Origin: Deinandra increscens subsp. villosa | Taxonomy: Eukaryota > Streptophyta > Magnoliopsida > Asterales > Asteraceae | Direction of reading: 5' to 3' | DNA length: 64,000 nt | Assembly (NCBI GenBank): GCA_039602395.1 | Contig: JBCNJP010000012.1 | Coordinates: forward strand, 28,134,454-28,198,453 | Shown here: positions 23,737 through 35,875 of the stretch, one piece after another | Layout of the letters: every line of letters begins with the position of its first letter | Position numbering within the stretch: position 1 is the stretch's first letter | The notes under the pieces: model-generated | The model's input: the letters and a program-made list of their open reading frames with translations, nothing else | Database searches by the model: none | What the model was told of the DNA's origin: nothing | Position numbers and translations under genes: made by a program

Positions 23737-24994
23737 CAGGGCCGGTCCTGAGAATTTGGATGCTCAGGGCGCGAGTCGAAAATTTGCCTCTTTAAAAACT
23801 TTAAAAAGTACAACATAAAGTTTTAAGGGTTTGGAACCTAGTCAAGCTAGGCGGCTTATCCCCACGCCGATTTTATTAACTAAATAAAAAGTACAACACC
23901 GTTGGTTGCAAAGTGGTTAACCAAGTCGATTAGTTTCAGTGGATCTACAACAGCTCACCTTATTGCATCATAATATGAAGGTATGCCCCTACCTTTGCAT
24001 CTTGACTTGTTTGTTGGTATCTATGAATTAAATAATCAGTTTTACTTTTGTTCTAACAACAAACCTTAGTTATTAACTCACCTTAGTTCAGTGGCGGATC
24101 CAGAATTCTCAGTCAGCGGAGGCAAAATTTCATCTGACCGCACCGCAACCGACCGGATTAAAAGGGTTCGGCTCTAAAAATAATTTTTTTTTGTTGGAAC
24201 AATGTGTACGATCTTAAAGTATATTTTGGTTATATTTATTTTAAAAAAAAGTAATTAATGAAAGCGAAACTAAATAACATAATAAAATTATAAATAAAAT
24301 GTGTGGATGGTCACACATTTTAGTGTCCATATTTAAAAGGTGTTAACATCACTTAACATTTTATAAAACTTAACATGCTTAATCTCTACCTTCAAAAATT
24401 AAGGTTAGAAAAAATAAAATTAGAAAAAAAAGAAAAATAATACATAACTTAATTGTGTGCTTCATTAGATAGACCGTACAAATATACAAAGCATAACCAA
24501 AATGAAATAATAAAACAAGGGCCCACACAAACATAAAAAAGTAGAACTTGACCACACAAATTGGTAGTGTGTCAGGTTTGAAAATAATAAATTAAAAAAA
24601 CTATGCAATTTCTTTTTTTCTTTCTTACTTCTTCTTCTTCGTTTTGTTTGCAAGCATGGAGTTGCAGGTTTTTTCTTTTAAACAGCTCATATTTGCAGAT
24701 ATAAATCTAACATCTAGGGGCCTTTTATAAAAAGATTTAGGGGCCTGCTCTAAAATAAACAAGGAATTCTTCTTAACTGTTAAAAAAAATCGAGTGTGGC
24801 TGTGTGGGGTTGGTTGAGTGGGGGCCTTTCCCCCCTCTCAGCTGGTAATGAATCCGCCCCTGCCTTAGTTATTACGTAACTACACAATTTTTTTTTTGAT
24901 CGGCCTATAATTGGGCTTAAACCCTCGTTGCTGCCCCTTCCATTGTGATGCCCTGGGCTGGAGCCCAGCTGGCCCAGGCCCAGGGCCGGCCCTG
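23737..24994. mobile_element. hAT-type non-autonomous element (TSD GCCTTAGT)
   Basis: Termini CAGGGCCGGTCCTG (left) and CAGGGCCGGCCCTG (reverse complement of right) form the TIR. It is flanked by identical 8-bp copies of GCCTTAGT at 23729-23736 and 24995-25002, the TSD length of hAT elements. No transposase is visible. It holds a second hAT element at 24089-24862. Without that insert it is about 476 bp. Confidence 0.93.
24089..24862. mobile_element. Nested hAT-type non-autonomous element (TSD CCTTAGTT)
   Basis: Termini CAGTGGCGGATCCAGAAT and (reverse complement) CAGGGGCGGATTCATTACC are flanked by CCTTAGTT at 24081-24088 and 24863-24870. 774 bp with no intact ORF. It inserted into the larger hAT element, so it is the younger of the two. 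Confidence 0.92.
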
Positions 24995-25025
24995 GCCTTA
25001 GTGCCTTACTGCCTTATTAAGAAGT

Positions 25026-25410
25026 TTTTTTTTTTAACAGCCATTCATTAAAACAAAATTGCAAATCTAACTTAGCAAGGAGCTAAGCAGGAGCAAGAGT
25101 ATAGTACTATAGAAAAAACAGACCAATACAAGAACTGAACAAGATTAATGCGTAACAGTCACATAGCATTGAATCAAGTAATTTTTAGCGCCTCATCCAA
25201 TTGTCCTTTTTTCCGGTGAAATAAAATAACTTCTGCACCCAAACCCAGCATAGCTTATCTTCTACCTCATCCCCATTCACGCATAGATGAGGTAGTCAGA
25301 CACCAACCTGCTTTGTTACTATTTTTTGTGATGCGCAGTATCAATATATAGAACCTTTCAAACATGTGTACATGCCCCATAGCCCAATCCCCCCGCATCT
25401 TTATTCCACT
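25026..25410 (-). mobile_element. LINE 3' UTR with poly(A) tail (segment 1 of a twice-interrupted LINE)
   Basis: On the minus strand the sequence reads into 'gctccttgctaag', a word common in plant LINE 3' UTRs, and ends in a 12-base A tract (T run at 25026-25037). It is separated from the rest of the LINE by the Ale-type Copia element, whose TSD CAGCT ends this segment at 25411-25415. Confidence 0.8.
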
Positions 25411-25415
25411 CAGCT

Positions 25416-25531
25416 TATTAGACTATATTGTTCGTAATGTAATTATTGTATAGTTTAGGGGTCTAACCTATAACTCTGTACCTATAATATATCTGTGGAA
25501 TACAAGGAGAGGCAACTTACGAAATCTATCA
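25416..25531 (+). repeat. 5' LTR of the Ale-type element
   Basis: 116 bp, TATTAGACTATATTG to CTATCA. It is followed immediately by the primer-binding site. Confidence 0.92.
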
Positions 25532-25543
25532 TGGTATCACGAG
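25532..25543 (+). other. Primer-binding site, variant
   Basis: TGGTATCACGAG directly after the 5' LTR. It matches the usual TGGTATCAGAGC for eight bases and then differs. Confidence 0.8.
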
Positions 25544-25683
25544 ATTTTGGTTTTGCCCTCTAAAAATCCTCTCCTCTTTTTCGCCCTACCACCTCTGGTT
25601 CTTCTTTCCTGCCGGCCCTAACCCTAGGGCACCACCACCATTTGTTCATCCCCATTCTCCCGTCGATCCTTCCCTTCTTCGAC

Positions 25684-28600
25684 ATGGAAAAGATACACCC
25701 CGTTCTCACCGTCACGAACATCAAAAACCTTATCCCCATAACCCTCTACTTGGACACCGACGAATACAATTCCTGGTCTGAGCTATTTCGGATCCACTGT
25801 CGGGCATACGAGGTGATCGATCACATCATCCCCTCCGAAGTCGTTGCCTCTGCTGATGCTGCTACCTCCTCCACAGCCGTTGCCTCTGCTGATGCTGCTA
25901 CCTCCTCCACCAAGACCGATACGGTCGACTCTGCCCTATAGAAACACCTTGATTCGGTTGTTCTCCAATGGATTTACGGTACTGTCTCCTGTCCACTGCT
26001 GCGCACCCTTCTCAAGACCGACACTACAGCCGAAAAAGCATGGCTTGTCTTGCAAGGAATTTTCCTCGATAATAAGAACTCACGGGCTGTCCTCCTACAA
26101 CAAAATTCTCCAACACCAAACTTGATTCGTTCACGGATGTGTCCTCCTACTGCAAGGCGTTGAAGTCTCTGGCCGATCAGTTAAAGGACGTGGGTTCACC
26201 GGTTGATGACAATCGCTTAGTACTTCAGATCATTGCCGGTTTGAATGACAGATTCGATGGGGGTGGCGACCATTATCCAACAATCTGATCCTCTGCCCGA
26301 CATCTTCGCCACCCGCTCCAAGCCGATCTTTGAAGAAACTCGCAAACAGAATCAAGCGGCACCTCCCACTGCCCTCAACACCGCCTCCGGCTCCTCCTCA
26401 GATCCCCCTCAGGCACCACAGCCACCGTCGCCATAGGCTTTCACCGGCGGCCACGACTCCAGTTTCAGCAGCAGTCGTATCGCCCTATCGGGCAGTCGTT
26501 TTCTGGACTCGGTGGCTACGATAACCGCGATCGCAATCGCAGTGGAGGTAATCGAAACACTCGAAGAAACGGGCCGGGGGGGGGGGGGGGGCGTGGTAAT
26601 TTCTCTAATGGGTCATACTTTCAACCAACCATGCTCCCCAATACTTTTACTTATGGTCAACCTGCATGGCATTACCCACACCAACAGTGGCCTAGTCCAC
26701 CTGTTCCTTATCCCACTATGCAACCGGTTCGACCCTCTACCCATCCCAACATGTCGGCTGGCATCCTTGGTCCCGGTCCCTCATCTAGTTACAACGTTGG
26801 TGATGGCTCGTACATGCTAACTAATATTCCTCAAGACATGCACACCTTCTCCTACACTCCCACCTATGCTCTAGATCCGCAATGGTATTTAGGCACAGGC
26901 GCTACCAATCACATGTCTAACTCTACAGGTACGCTCTCATCTTATGTCAATAATAGCAGTTTGAACCACGTAATCGTTGGCAACGGTTTCCACATACCCA
27001 TTAATGGCACCGGTCAATCTACCCTTCCCCCACCTTTCTCACCTTTTAAAATAAATAATATCCTTTTCGCCACCAAAACTCATTAAAAACCTTTTATCTG
27101 TCCGCCAACTAACCACTGATAATAAAATTTCTATTGAATTTGACCCCTTTGGATTTCTTGTGAAGGATTACCAGACGCGGATACCTATCCTTAGATGTAA
27201 CAGCTCAGGTGCTCTTTATCCTTTGTCCCAACCGTCCACTCAAGTCACTTCACCGTCTAGTTTTGTTGCACTCTCTCAAGACCTTTGGCATCATCGTCTA
27301 GGCCATCCTGGTTCCAATTTGTTACGTATTTTGAATAATAGACGATTTATTTCTGTTGGCAGTATTTCCAATTTTGACTTATGTCAATCATGCATTTTTG
27401 GCAAACACGTTAAACTTTCGTTTTATGATTCTATGACTATTACTTCTATGCCATTTGATATTATTCATAGTGATATGTGGACCTCCCCGGTCCAAAGTTT
27501 AGGCGGATGTCGTTATTATGTGTTATTTCTAGATGATTACGCGGACTATTTATGGACTTTTCCTCTACTTGCCAAATCTCATGTATTTACCGTTTTCAAA
27601 AATTTTCACAAATTAATTCAGACACAATTCCATTGTAACATTAAAATGTTGCAATGTGATAACGACACCGAATACAACAATCGTAATTTTCATGATTTTT
27701 GCACCCAAAATGGCATGTTGTTTCGCTTCAGTTGTCCATATACATCTGCTCAAAATAGCAAATCCGAAAGAACGATCCGGTCCATAAATAACATCGTTAG
27801 AACCCTTCTGAACCACACATCCCTACCCGCCGATTTCTGGCCTCACGCGCTTCAACTTGCCACATATCTCTTAAATATTCTACCACATAAACCCAAAAAC
27901 CATCAAACACCAAATTTCCTTCTCTATAACAAACACCCCTCATATGCTCACCTCCGTACTTTTGGGTGCCTACGTTATCCTTTAATCCCTTCCTCCACCA
28001 TCCATAAATTAGAAAACCGATCTTCTGCTTGTGTCTTTCTCGGTTATCCCTCTAACCATAGGGGGTATAAATGTCTCGAACTTTCCACTCGCAAAATTAT
28101 AATCTCTCGACATGTGGTTTTTGACAAGCACGTTTTCCCTTTTCAGAAACTGCACACCGTTCCCCCCTCCTACTCTTTCCTTAACGATGGTATCGACCCG
28201 GCCCACTGGTCGTCCTTCACAAGTCTATCCCCTGGCCCATCTTCCCCACCCGGTGCCCACAGCCCAATAACCAGCCCGCATGCGTCCCCCTCTTCTCCCA
28301 ACACTTCCCCTGGCTCATCCAACTCCTCTGCCTCCCCAGCCTCCCCCACGTCTCCCGCCACCCTCCCTCCGCCCGCCCAACGCACCATGACCACCCGGTC
28401 CATGGTCGGCATCACAAAACCCAAGCCCGTTTTTGACCTTCATACCTTCGTCACTCCCGTTCCCCTTCCCAAACACGTTTCTGATGCCCTTTCTATACCC
28501 GTGTGGAACCGTGCCATGACCGATGAGTTTAGTGCTCTTATGGATAATAACACTTGGGAGCTTGTGCCTCGTACCTCAGATATGAACATAATTCGTTGCA

Positions 28601-29991
28601 TGTGGATTTTTAAACATAAATTACGGTCTGACGGGTCCTTTGCGCGCTTAGTATGTGATGGCAGATCTCAACAGGTTGGGTGGACTGTGATGATACTTTT
28701 AGTCCGGTGGTTAAACCGGCTACAATTCGGGTTGTTTTGAGCATTTCTTTGGCAAACGGTTGGGATATTAATCAGCTCGATGTTAAAAATGCATTCTTAC
28801 ATGAGACATTGCAGGAGACGGTGTTTATGCACCAACCAGCGATTTTTCGTGATTCGGCATATCCTCATCATGTGTGTCGACTTAAAAAGTCGTTATATGG
28901 GCTCAAGCAGCCCCCCCCCCCCCCGGGCATGGTACCAGCGGTTTACAGATTATGTCATGACATTGGGGTTTATCCATAGTTCTTCTAGTCATTCTTTATT
29001 CATCTATCGGCACGACAAGGACACGACCTATTTGTTACTGTTCGTCGACGACATTATATTCACCGTTTCTTCTTCCAGTTTACGAGCACAGATTATGAAT
29101 CGGTTATTCTCTGAGTTTGCTATGAAGGATCTCGGACCACTCACTTATTTCTTGGGCTTGTCAGTTAAACAGGACATAAATGGTATGTTTCTCTCTCAAC
29201 AGTCTTATGCAGCTGACATTATCTCAAGGGCCAAAATGTCGGATTGCAACCCAGTTTCTACACCGGTTGATACTACCTGGGAAGCTTAGCGCCTCCTCGG
29301 GGGAACCGTTTGACGACCCCACCACTTATCGCAGCCTTATCGGCGCCCTGCAATACCTTACTTTCACTAGGCCAGACATTGCCTACGCAGTTCAGCAGGT
29401 TCGTATGTACATGCATGTCCCTCGGACTTCCCACTTTCTAGCTCTTAAGCGTATTATACGGTACGTCAAGGGTACTTTGGATTTTGGTCTTTATCTTCAC
29501 AGGCATTCACCTGCTTCTTTAGTTGCCTATACGGACGCCGACTGGGTAGGGTGTCCGGATACTCGCAGGTTCACTTCTGGTTATCGCGTTTATTACGGAT
29601 ACAATCTTATCTCTTGGTCGTCAAAACGCCAGTCGAATGTTTCTCGTTCTAGTGCCGAGGCTGAATACAGGGGGATGGCTCATGTGGTGGCCGAAATCTG
29701 TTGGCTTCGAGATCTACTTTTGGAATTAGGCCGGCCACCACAGCGCACGTCGTTGGTGTACTGCGATAATGTTAGCGCTATATACATGTCCGGGAATCCC
29801 GTTCAACATCAACAGACGAAGCACATAGAGATCGACATTCATTTTGTTCGTGATGAGGTGAAAAAGGGCCACGTTCTTATCTTACATGTTCCATCCCGGT
29901 ACCAGTTCGCTGACATCTTTACGAAGGGGTTGCCACAAGTGTTGTTTCTCGATTTCAGATCCAGTCTAAGCATCCGTCAACCTCCTCCTTA
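25684..29991 (+). pseudogene. Degenerate Gag-Pol of the Ale-type element
   Basis: The first plausible start is ATG 25684 (MEKIHPVLTVTNIKN). A gag UBN2-like region follows (YNSWSELFRIHCRAYEVIDHI), then protease-like YLGTGATNHM near 26890 (Asp-Ser-Gly altered to Gly-Thr-Gly). Next come GAG-pre-integrase WHHRLGHPG and the integrase zinc residues (CQSCIFGKH). RT comes next (VDCDDTFSPVV; LLLFVDDI at about 29030), then RNase H (YTDADWVGCPD) and a C-terminus ending FADIFTKGLPQ. Breaks include a TAG at 25939-25941 where Trp is expected, frame shifts near 26102, 26255, 26576-26591 (G16), 27075, 28680, 28911-28924 (C14) and 29285, and a TAG at 26434-26436. A tandem in-frame duplication of an Ala/Ser-rich 'VASADAATSST' lies at 25843-25910. 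Confidence 0.9.
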
Positions 29992-30004
29992 GACTGAGGG
30001 GGTA
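29988..30004 (+). other. Polypurine tract of the Ale-type element
   Basis: The sequence gactgagggggtata lies between the pol stop and the 3' LTR start at 30005. The purine core is gaggggg. Confidence 0.75.
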
Positions 30005-30121
30005 TATTAGACTATATTGTTTGCAATGTAATTATTGTATAGTTTAGGGGTGTAACCTATAACTCTGTACCTATAAATATATATGTGGAATACAGGGAAA
30101 GGCAACTTACGAAATCCATCA
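30005..30121 (+). repeat. 3' LTR of the Ale-type element
   Basis: 117 bp, TATTAGAC to CCATCA, followed by the TSD CAGCT. Confidence 0.92.
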
Positions 30122-30126
30122 CAGCT

Positions 30127-31210
30127 CCATCAGTTTCCCACTATACATCTAGAAGGAGGAATGTCTACACCAATGATGCTCAGAACATATCAATATCAAT
30201 TCCCAGCAACCTTTAATATACCCAGTAGCATTTATCTACGTTTATAATCACCAGTTTTGAATTATTTAGATAATTGCTCTTGACCCCCACCATCTTGACA
30301 ACTGCAGATAACTACAGCCACTTCATTCGTCTTTCCTCCCACTCTTGAACTCCCCTCACACACACCACGCGAAAGGAATTTTTCATGAAACAATTACAAT
30401 GATCATCTATCCATACATCCCACTACCCAACCCAACCTAACCCCAGTCCTTTCTTTCCCAATCTGCAACTCACGCCAAAAAGACTCACACCATATTAGAT
30501 GATCATTGTACCACCAAGACTCACACACACCAAAGTTTGACCCAAAAACACCAAGATTTCCCCCAACTTAAACAACCCAAACCCCCCAAAATACACCGTC
30601 AGTTACGGTGACCCAATCCCTACCCAGCCCCCCTTAGACCCAACCCTTAAAATCTGATTTACACCCTGAATGTCTTCCACTCGTCCCATGAGATGTCATC
30701 TAGTTTTCCTCTATTTTTAGTCCAAAGGAAAGAGTACAATTTTATGCAGCCCAACGTATCCACGGCACTCGAGTTAATGTTAAGGAAGACCCTTTTATTT
30801 CTCATCTTCCAAATGATGCATAGCGTAGTTAGGATGATCCCATACACCATCTTCCATTTTTTCTCCCCAGTTTGCCAATTCCATATATCTTCCAAAAACC
30901 CATTGATCGAAAGCATGCTAAAATTAGGTAATCTGCACCATTGTATAATCCCAGCCCAAACATCTACTGCCTTTTGACATGCCAATAATGTGTGCTCCAC
31001 CGTTCCGCACCCAAAACCACATACCACACAACCGGGTTCCATATTAACACCCCTAGCTATTAATTTCTCTTTAACAGGTATCCTTCCTAGCATAGCCCTC
31101 CAAGCAAATGCATTTACCTTAATTGGAACCCACCCAAACCATCAAAATCTCCCCAAGTATATTTTCCTAACTAAGGTCCGTACATTGCTTACGGTAAATT
31201 CCTCCACGAT
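30127..31210 (-). pseudogene. LINE ORF2 C-terminus and 3' UTR (segment 2)
   Basis: The 144-residue minus-strand ORF 31093-30659 is the zinc-binding C-terminal region of a plant LINE: MLGRIPVKEKLIARGV, CVVCGFGCGTVEHTLLAC, and an IIWKMRNKRVF stretch near the end. Upstream of that Met the same protein continues to the Gypsy insertion at 31210 ('VEEFTVSNVRTLVRK', then after one frame change 'VPIKVNAFAWRA'). After the stop, 30658-30127 is a G-rich (minus strand) 3' UTR that continues at 25410 beyond the Ale-type insertion. Confidence 0.88.
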
Positions 31211-31215
31211 ATTTT

Positions 31216-31829
31216 TGTAACATTTGTGTTTTACCCGATTGTGAAATCCGACCGGTTTGAGATTTTAAGATTTACCGATTTGCAAATTATTGAGAACCGA
31301 AAGAATTTTTGGGTATTTATACCCCAATTATTGGCTCTAAATGATTCATAATCATTTTTAGAAATCAAATACTTAATTACAATCAATTGAAATCAAATCG
31401 GAAGTCTCGAATTGAAAATAAAACAATTTCCGGTTTTTAGCGATTTCGGTACGCGATTCGTCGTTTACCGAGAATCTCGTGTTTGATCATCGTATGTCAA
31501 ATTCAACATTTTTATGAGTTTAATAATCAATTATCATGCCATGAGTCATCACACATTTGATCGAGTCGCGAATCGTTGGTGAATTGCCTAAAACCGATAC
31601 GTACGTCAAAACCGACCAAAAACGCCTAATTTGACCTAATTTGTGCATTCATTTGAGATACATGATGTGTTTCTATTCATTTTGAGTGGATTATACTTGG
31701 TAATCATGATGGGAGTATTAAATGGGTGTTTTGGGAGAAAACGGGACTAGAAAACCTTGAAAAACGAAGAACCGAGCACGAAAACGGTGAACTGACAGAA
31801 GGGATTTCTCGCAGGGAGTGATGCGGGCC
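31216..31829 (+). repeat. Truncated 5' LTR of the deleted Gypsy element
   Basis: Matches 33290-34018 closely, except that it has one copy of a block that is duplicated there. Homology stops at gatgcgggcc (about 31829), the apparent deletion breakpoint. Confidence 0.85.
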
Positions 31830-31849
31830 ATGGGTTGCGGGTCATGCTG

Positions 31850-32030
31850 TTCATTTTATGTTATCGATACATGTATTTCGAAAAGGTGATGTTCGGTTCA
31901 TGTTATCGGTACATGTACTATGAAAAGTTTTGTTCGGCTCATGTTATCAATGCATGTATTTCAAGACTCTCAGTTCGACTCATGTTATCGGATTCATGCA
32001 TTTTGGGTCGTGTTACCCAAATTCATGTCA
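31850..32030 (+). repeat. Degenerate repeat, about 58-bp period
   Basis: Roughly three to four diverged copies of a unit containing 'ttcggctcatgttatcggta' then 'catgtatttcgaaa'. They are located just after the LTR breakpoint. Confidence 0.7.
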
Positions 32031-32564
32031 TCGGATGCATATGCCATAAATCACGCGATTCATTCCAGGGTAGCGGAGTCATGATCTTCTAAAACGTATC
32101 TGTTCGGTTCACGCTAGTTGTGACGCCATACTGGGTACTATCGGCTCATGGCATCCAATGATTGGTTTTCCGTACAATTTGTGGTACTCCACTTATTTTG
32201 GTATCAATTGTTTTAAGCTTATTTGTGTTGATCACTTGAAATTCTCGGTTATATACCGTTAATCCGAGTGCTGATCATTACTCTACTCTTGCTAACCAGG
32301 GACTCATATGTGCTACCACCAGCGATTGTGTACGATGCTAGCTTAGTATACAATCGTTATTGGTCGTGGGTATGGACCTCGTGTTATAGTGAAGGCTGAT
32401 TCGGATTTTTTCTAGGTATCATGTCTTGTAAGGTAAACCTGATGTGGGTCGCTACCCATCTAGTTCACCGGAACTTGACGCCTTACCCGGATAAGAAGTC
32501 TGAAACTCCAAATCCTTGTTTATCATTATTATCAGTGTTGAATTTGGTTTGTTCTACGGTGATT

Positions 32565-32659
32565 GATGTGAATCTATGTGATCGATGTGAATCTATGTGA
32601 TCGATGTGAACCTATGTGATCAATGTGAACCTATGTGATCGAAGTGAATCTATGTGAAT
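32565..32659 (+). repeat. 19-bp minisatellite, five copies
   Basis: The unit gatgtgaatctatgtgatc starts at 32565, 32584, 32603, 32622 and 32641 with one to three changes per copy. The rest of 32030-33275 is noncoding with no gene I can support. Confidence 0.9.
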
Positions 32660-33275
32660 CTATGTTGAGTTATGAACTGTGATACTTTGAAGAAATCTAT
32701 GTTGCACCCATTACTCACCTGCGTCTCCTTATCCTCCAGTCTCGCTCCTAATGTAGGGGAGAGTGTGATCTATTATCTCTGGTTAGTCTTTTGGTTAACT
32801 ACGAGTTGGTCGTAGTGTGCTCCTCAGATCTATTGCTCGCTTTCTGTTGATAGCCTCGTTGTGTGTCAAGCTCGAATGTCCATTGCTTGTTGTGTAGATT
32901 AGGAAGTTTTTCGAAGGCAAACAGTACTCACTAAAGGTATTAAAGATGTGGTGGTTTAGCTGCGGTACACCCTATATATATACATCGGTAATATCTTTAG
33001 GGTGCACTGGGAGTCGGACCGAGAATGGTGTGTGTGGGTATGTCTCTGATGGTTGGTTCGATCGCAATTCATTTTCCTTGTCACCATTCCTAGCCTAACT
33101 GATGGGGTCGGGTAAAGGTTTGGTGCCGATATAATTGATTCAGTAATTGAGAATATATTCTTATCCTCGGTGAAATCTCTTATGTCGTCTCTAAGTTGGT
33201 TTTAAATGTCAAATGTGTTGGTTATTGGTGAAACTCTTTTAACTACTCTTTTCTAATTTCGGGATGGAATTTCCT

Positions 33276-33289
33276 AAAGCAGGGGACAC
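33276..33289 (+). other. Polypurine tract of the deleted Gypsy element
   Basis: aaagcaggggacac lies just before the 3' LTR and follows 'tttcgggatggaattt', the same signature as at 1969. Confidence 0.7.
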
Positions 33290-35870
33290 TGTAACATTTG
33301 CATTTTACCCGATTGAGAAATCCGACCCGTTTGAGATTTCATGATTTATCGATTTGCAAATTATTGAGAACCGGAAGAATTTTCGGGTATTTATACCCCA
33401 ATTATTGGCTCTAAATGATACCCGATTGAGAAATCCGACCCGTTTGAGATTTCGTGATTTACCGATTTGTAAATTATTGAGAACCGGAAGAATTTCCGGG
33501 TATTTATACCCCAATTATTGGCTCTAAATGATTCATAATCATTTTTAGAAATCAAATACTTAATTACAATCAATTGAAATCAAATTGGAAGTCTCGAATT
33601 GAAAATAAAACAATTTCCAGTTTTTACGGGATTTCGGTACGCGGTTCGTCGTTTACCGAGAATCTCGTGTTTGATCATCGTATGTCAAATTCAATATTTT
33701 TATGAGTTTAATAATCAATTATCATGTCATGAGTCATCACACATTTGATCGAGTCGCGAATCGTTGGTGAATTGCCCAAAACCGATACGTACGTCAAAAC
33801 CGACCAAAAATGCCTAATTTGACCTAATTTGTGCATTCATTTGAGATACGTGATGTGTTTATATTCATTTTGAGTGGATTATACTTGGTAATCATGATGG
33901 GAGTATTAAATGGGTGTTTTGGGAGAAAACGGGACTAGAAAACCTTAAAAAACGAAGAACCGGACACGAAAACGGTGAACTGACATAAGAGATTTCTCGC
34001 AGGGAGTGATGCGGGCCGCTTAGGTACCCAGTGAAACCCAATGCGGGCCACATCGTGCCCAGCACGCAAAATTTCAGAAATTTTCCTTTAAAACCCGTTT
34101 TTACCCCCATTTTGAGCATTTTTCCTAAACCCTAATCACCTCCCAAACCCTTATGAGGGCTGCCATCATCCTTCCCCACCATTTTTGAAGATCTAAAGCT
34201 CGTTTTGGAAGGTTTTAAGCTTATAAGAGTGTTGGTTTTCACCATTTTAGGTTCGTTTCTTCAAACCCCATCATTTTCTTCCTCCTTCTTTGCTAGTTCA
34301 TGATAAAAATCTGATTGTTATGTCTAGATCTTGTTTATGCATGATAATAGATGATAGATCTTGTGATTATTTGATTAAAAAATTGGATGTTTATTACTTT
34401 TTACTACTTTTTATTGATTTTTATGATTTATTATTAATGAATCATGATGGATCTTGAGGGATCTTGATTAACCTTGCTAAAGCTTATATTTTTATGTATG
34501 ATTCACCATGAAGACATGATGTTGTGGATAGATTTAGGGTCTTGTTGATGAAAAACATCATCTTGGTGAATTTTTCATGGAAAATAATTCTTTTTTTCAA
34601 GCATACTTAGATCTGTACAAAAATGTTGACTTGATGATGATCAATGATCGATTGGAGATATTTGAACATGATTAGCCATAAATAAAATAGTCTGGATATT
34701 TTTCATGCAAAAGGATATAATCTTGGTGATTATTTTGCCTAGAAATAATCTAAATTAGGGTTCATGTTGGAAATAATTAATTTGGCAAAATAATTATTTA
34801 TTTTTTTGATTTAGGGCTCGATAGTTAATATATGTTACGTTTATGTTTAGATTAGCCTAGGATTAATTCGTGGATATGGCTTATGTGAATTTATAGAAAA
34901 TAAATAAGATTTGTGACGTCGTATGAATTAAATGGTTGATAAATATTTATTTACCATCATTTGACTTAGTTTTAAGAACGACCTATCTCATGATCAGAAT
35001 CGTACGTTATCACCATAACTAAATCACCAACGAGTCGTTGAGTCGTTTGTGTCGTGATAATTTATTTATTTATTTAGATATTTGGTTATTTACTCGATTA
35101 TTACTCCATCTTGTTTAGTCATCGAGTTCGTCTTCAAGTTTATTCATCTCGTGTGATGGTATCGTTGTCTATCAGTGTCTTCTTCGCCAGGTGAATATTC
35201 ATAGTCCCTCTTCTTTTACTGTTTTGGGGTGCAACATGTACACTATCATAACGTAAACTCTAATGCTTTATTCTAAAACTATATTTGATCGATGTGATTG
35301 TTTTGTGTATACTTGTGTGGTTAAACTTGTGTGGATTATTGATGTGAACGATTGAACGATTGACGCATCTCATTAACTCATTGAGCCAAGGTTACGATAA
35401 TAGATCTATTGGTGTGGCAACCCACTTGGCATGCCTCGCGTGTGGCGCCTTGTGATTGAAAGCCTAAATCCCGAGGGCCTGAGTGCGTCGCCTAATATGT
35501 GCTTTGATTCATTTCATGTTTATCATATATGAATACACTTAACTCACTGAATCGCATGTTCAAATATATATCAGTATGTTACACCTATGTTTACTCACCA
35601 ACTATTTGTAGTTGACCTTTATTTTGTACATGTTGCAGGTTTTGCTATTTGATGTTGTTGAGCGCTTTGATAACACTTTAGGATGCATGTGGCCTTAGTG
35701 GGACCTAATGTAATCAAGTTAATTTAAATTTACCATTGTATTGCATTTTACTATTCTATTGTTATGAAATGGGCTGATTAAGAATATCACAACATTTAAT
35801 TAGTGTTGTGTGTATCTGGACAATCATTGTGCCCTGACGTATTCCGCCATCGGTTGGGGTGTGTGTGACA
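33290..35870 (+). repeat. 3' LTR of the deleted Gypsy element
   Basis: 2581 bp, TGTAACATTTGC to GGGGTGTGTGTGACA. It contains a tandem duplication of 113 bp (33307-33419 and 33420-33532) absent from the 5' LTR. A 'ctcaccaactatttgtagttgac ... gttgcagg' block sits at 35596-35640 and matches the layout of the LTR at 9430. No ORF is supported inside. Confidence 0.82.
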
Positions 35871-35875
35871 ATTTT

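Larger units (their letters stand above)
25416..30121 (+). mobile_element. Full-length Ale-type Copia retrotransposon (TSD CAGCT)
   Basis: 4706 bp, with very short LTRs (116 and 117 bp) flanked by CAGCT at 25411-25415 and 30122-30126. The LTRs start TATTAGAC, so the canonical TG has become TA in both copies. They end ATCA. About seven substitutions and one indel separate the LTRs (about 6%), so it is clearly older than the Tork-type element. Short LTRs and the gag/pol motifs suggest the Ale (Retrofit) lineage. The polyprotein has many stops and frameshifts. Confidence 0.93.
31216..35870 (+). mobile_element. Internally deleted Gypsy element (TSD ATTTT) inserted in the LINE
   Basis: It begins TGTAACATTTG at 31216 and ends GTGTGACA at 35870, flanked by ATTTT at 31211-31215 and 35871-35875. 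The left LTR matches the right one only to about 31829. PBS, gag and pol are absent and 31830-33289 is short noncoding sequence. The LINE reading frame on the minus strand runs from GACAAGTGGGGATGG (35878 side) through ATTTT into the segment ending at 31210, which confirms the insertion. Confidence 0.88.

Noticed and set aside
31835..32092. An 85-codon ORF as a gene
   Set aside because: It is created by the 58-bp degenerate repeat inside a deleted Gypsy element. The periodic peptide reflects the DNA repeat.
35796..35875. The C-terminal end of the 111-codon minus ORF as native protein
   Set aside because: The last residues after DKWGWWQN are translated from the Gypsy LTR end, not from the LINE.
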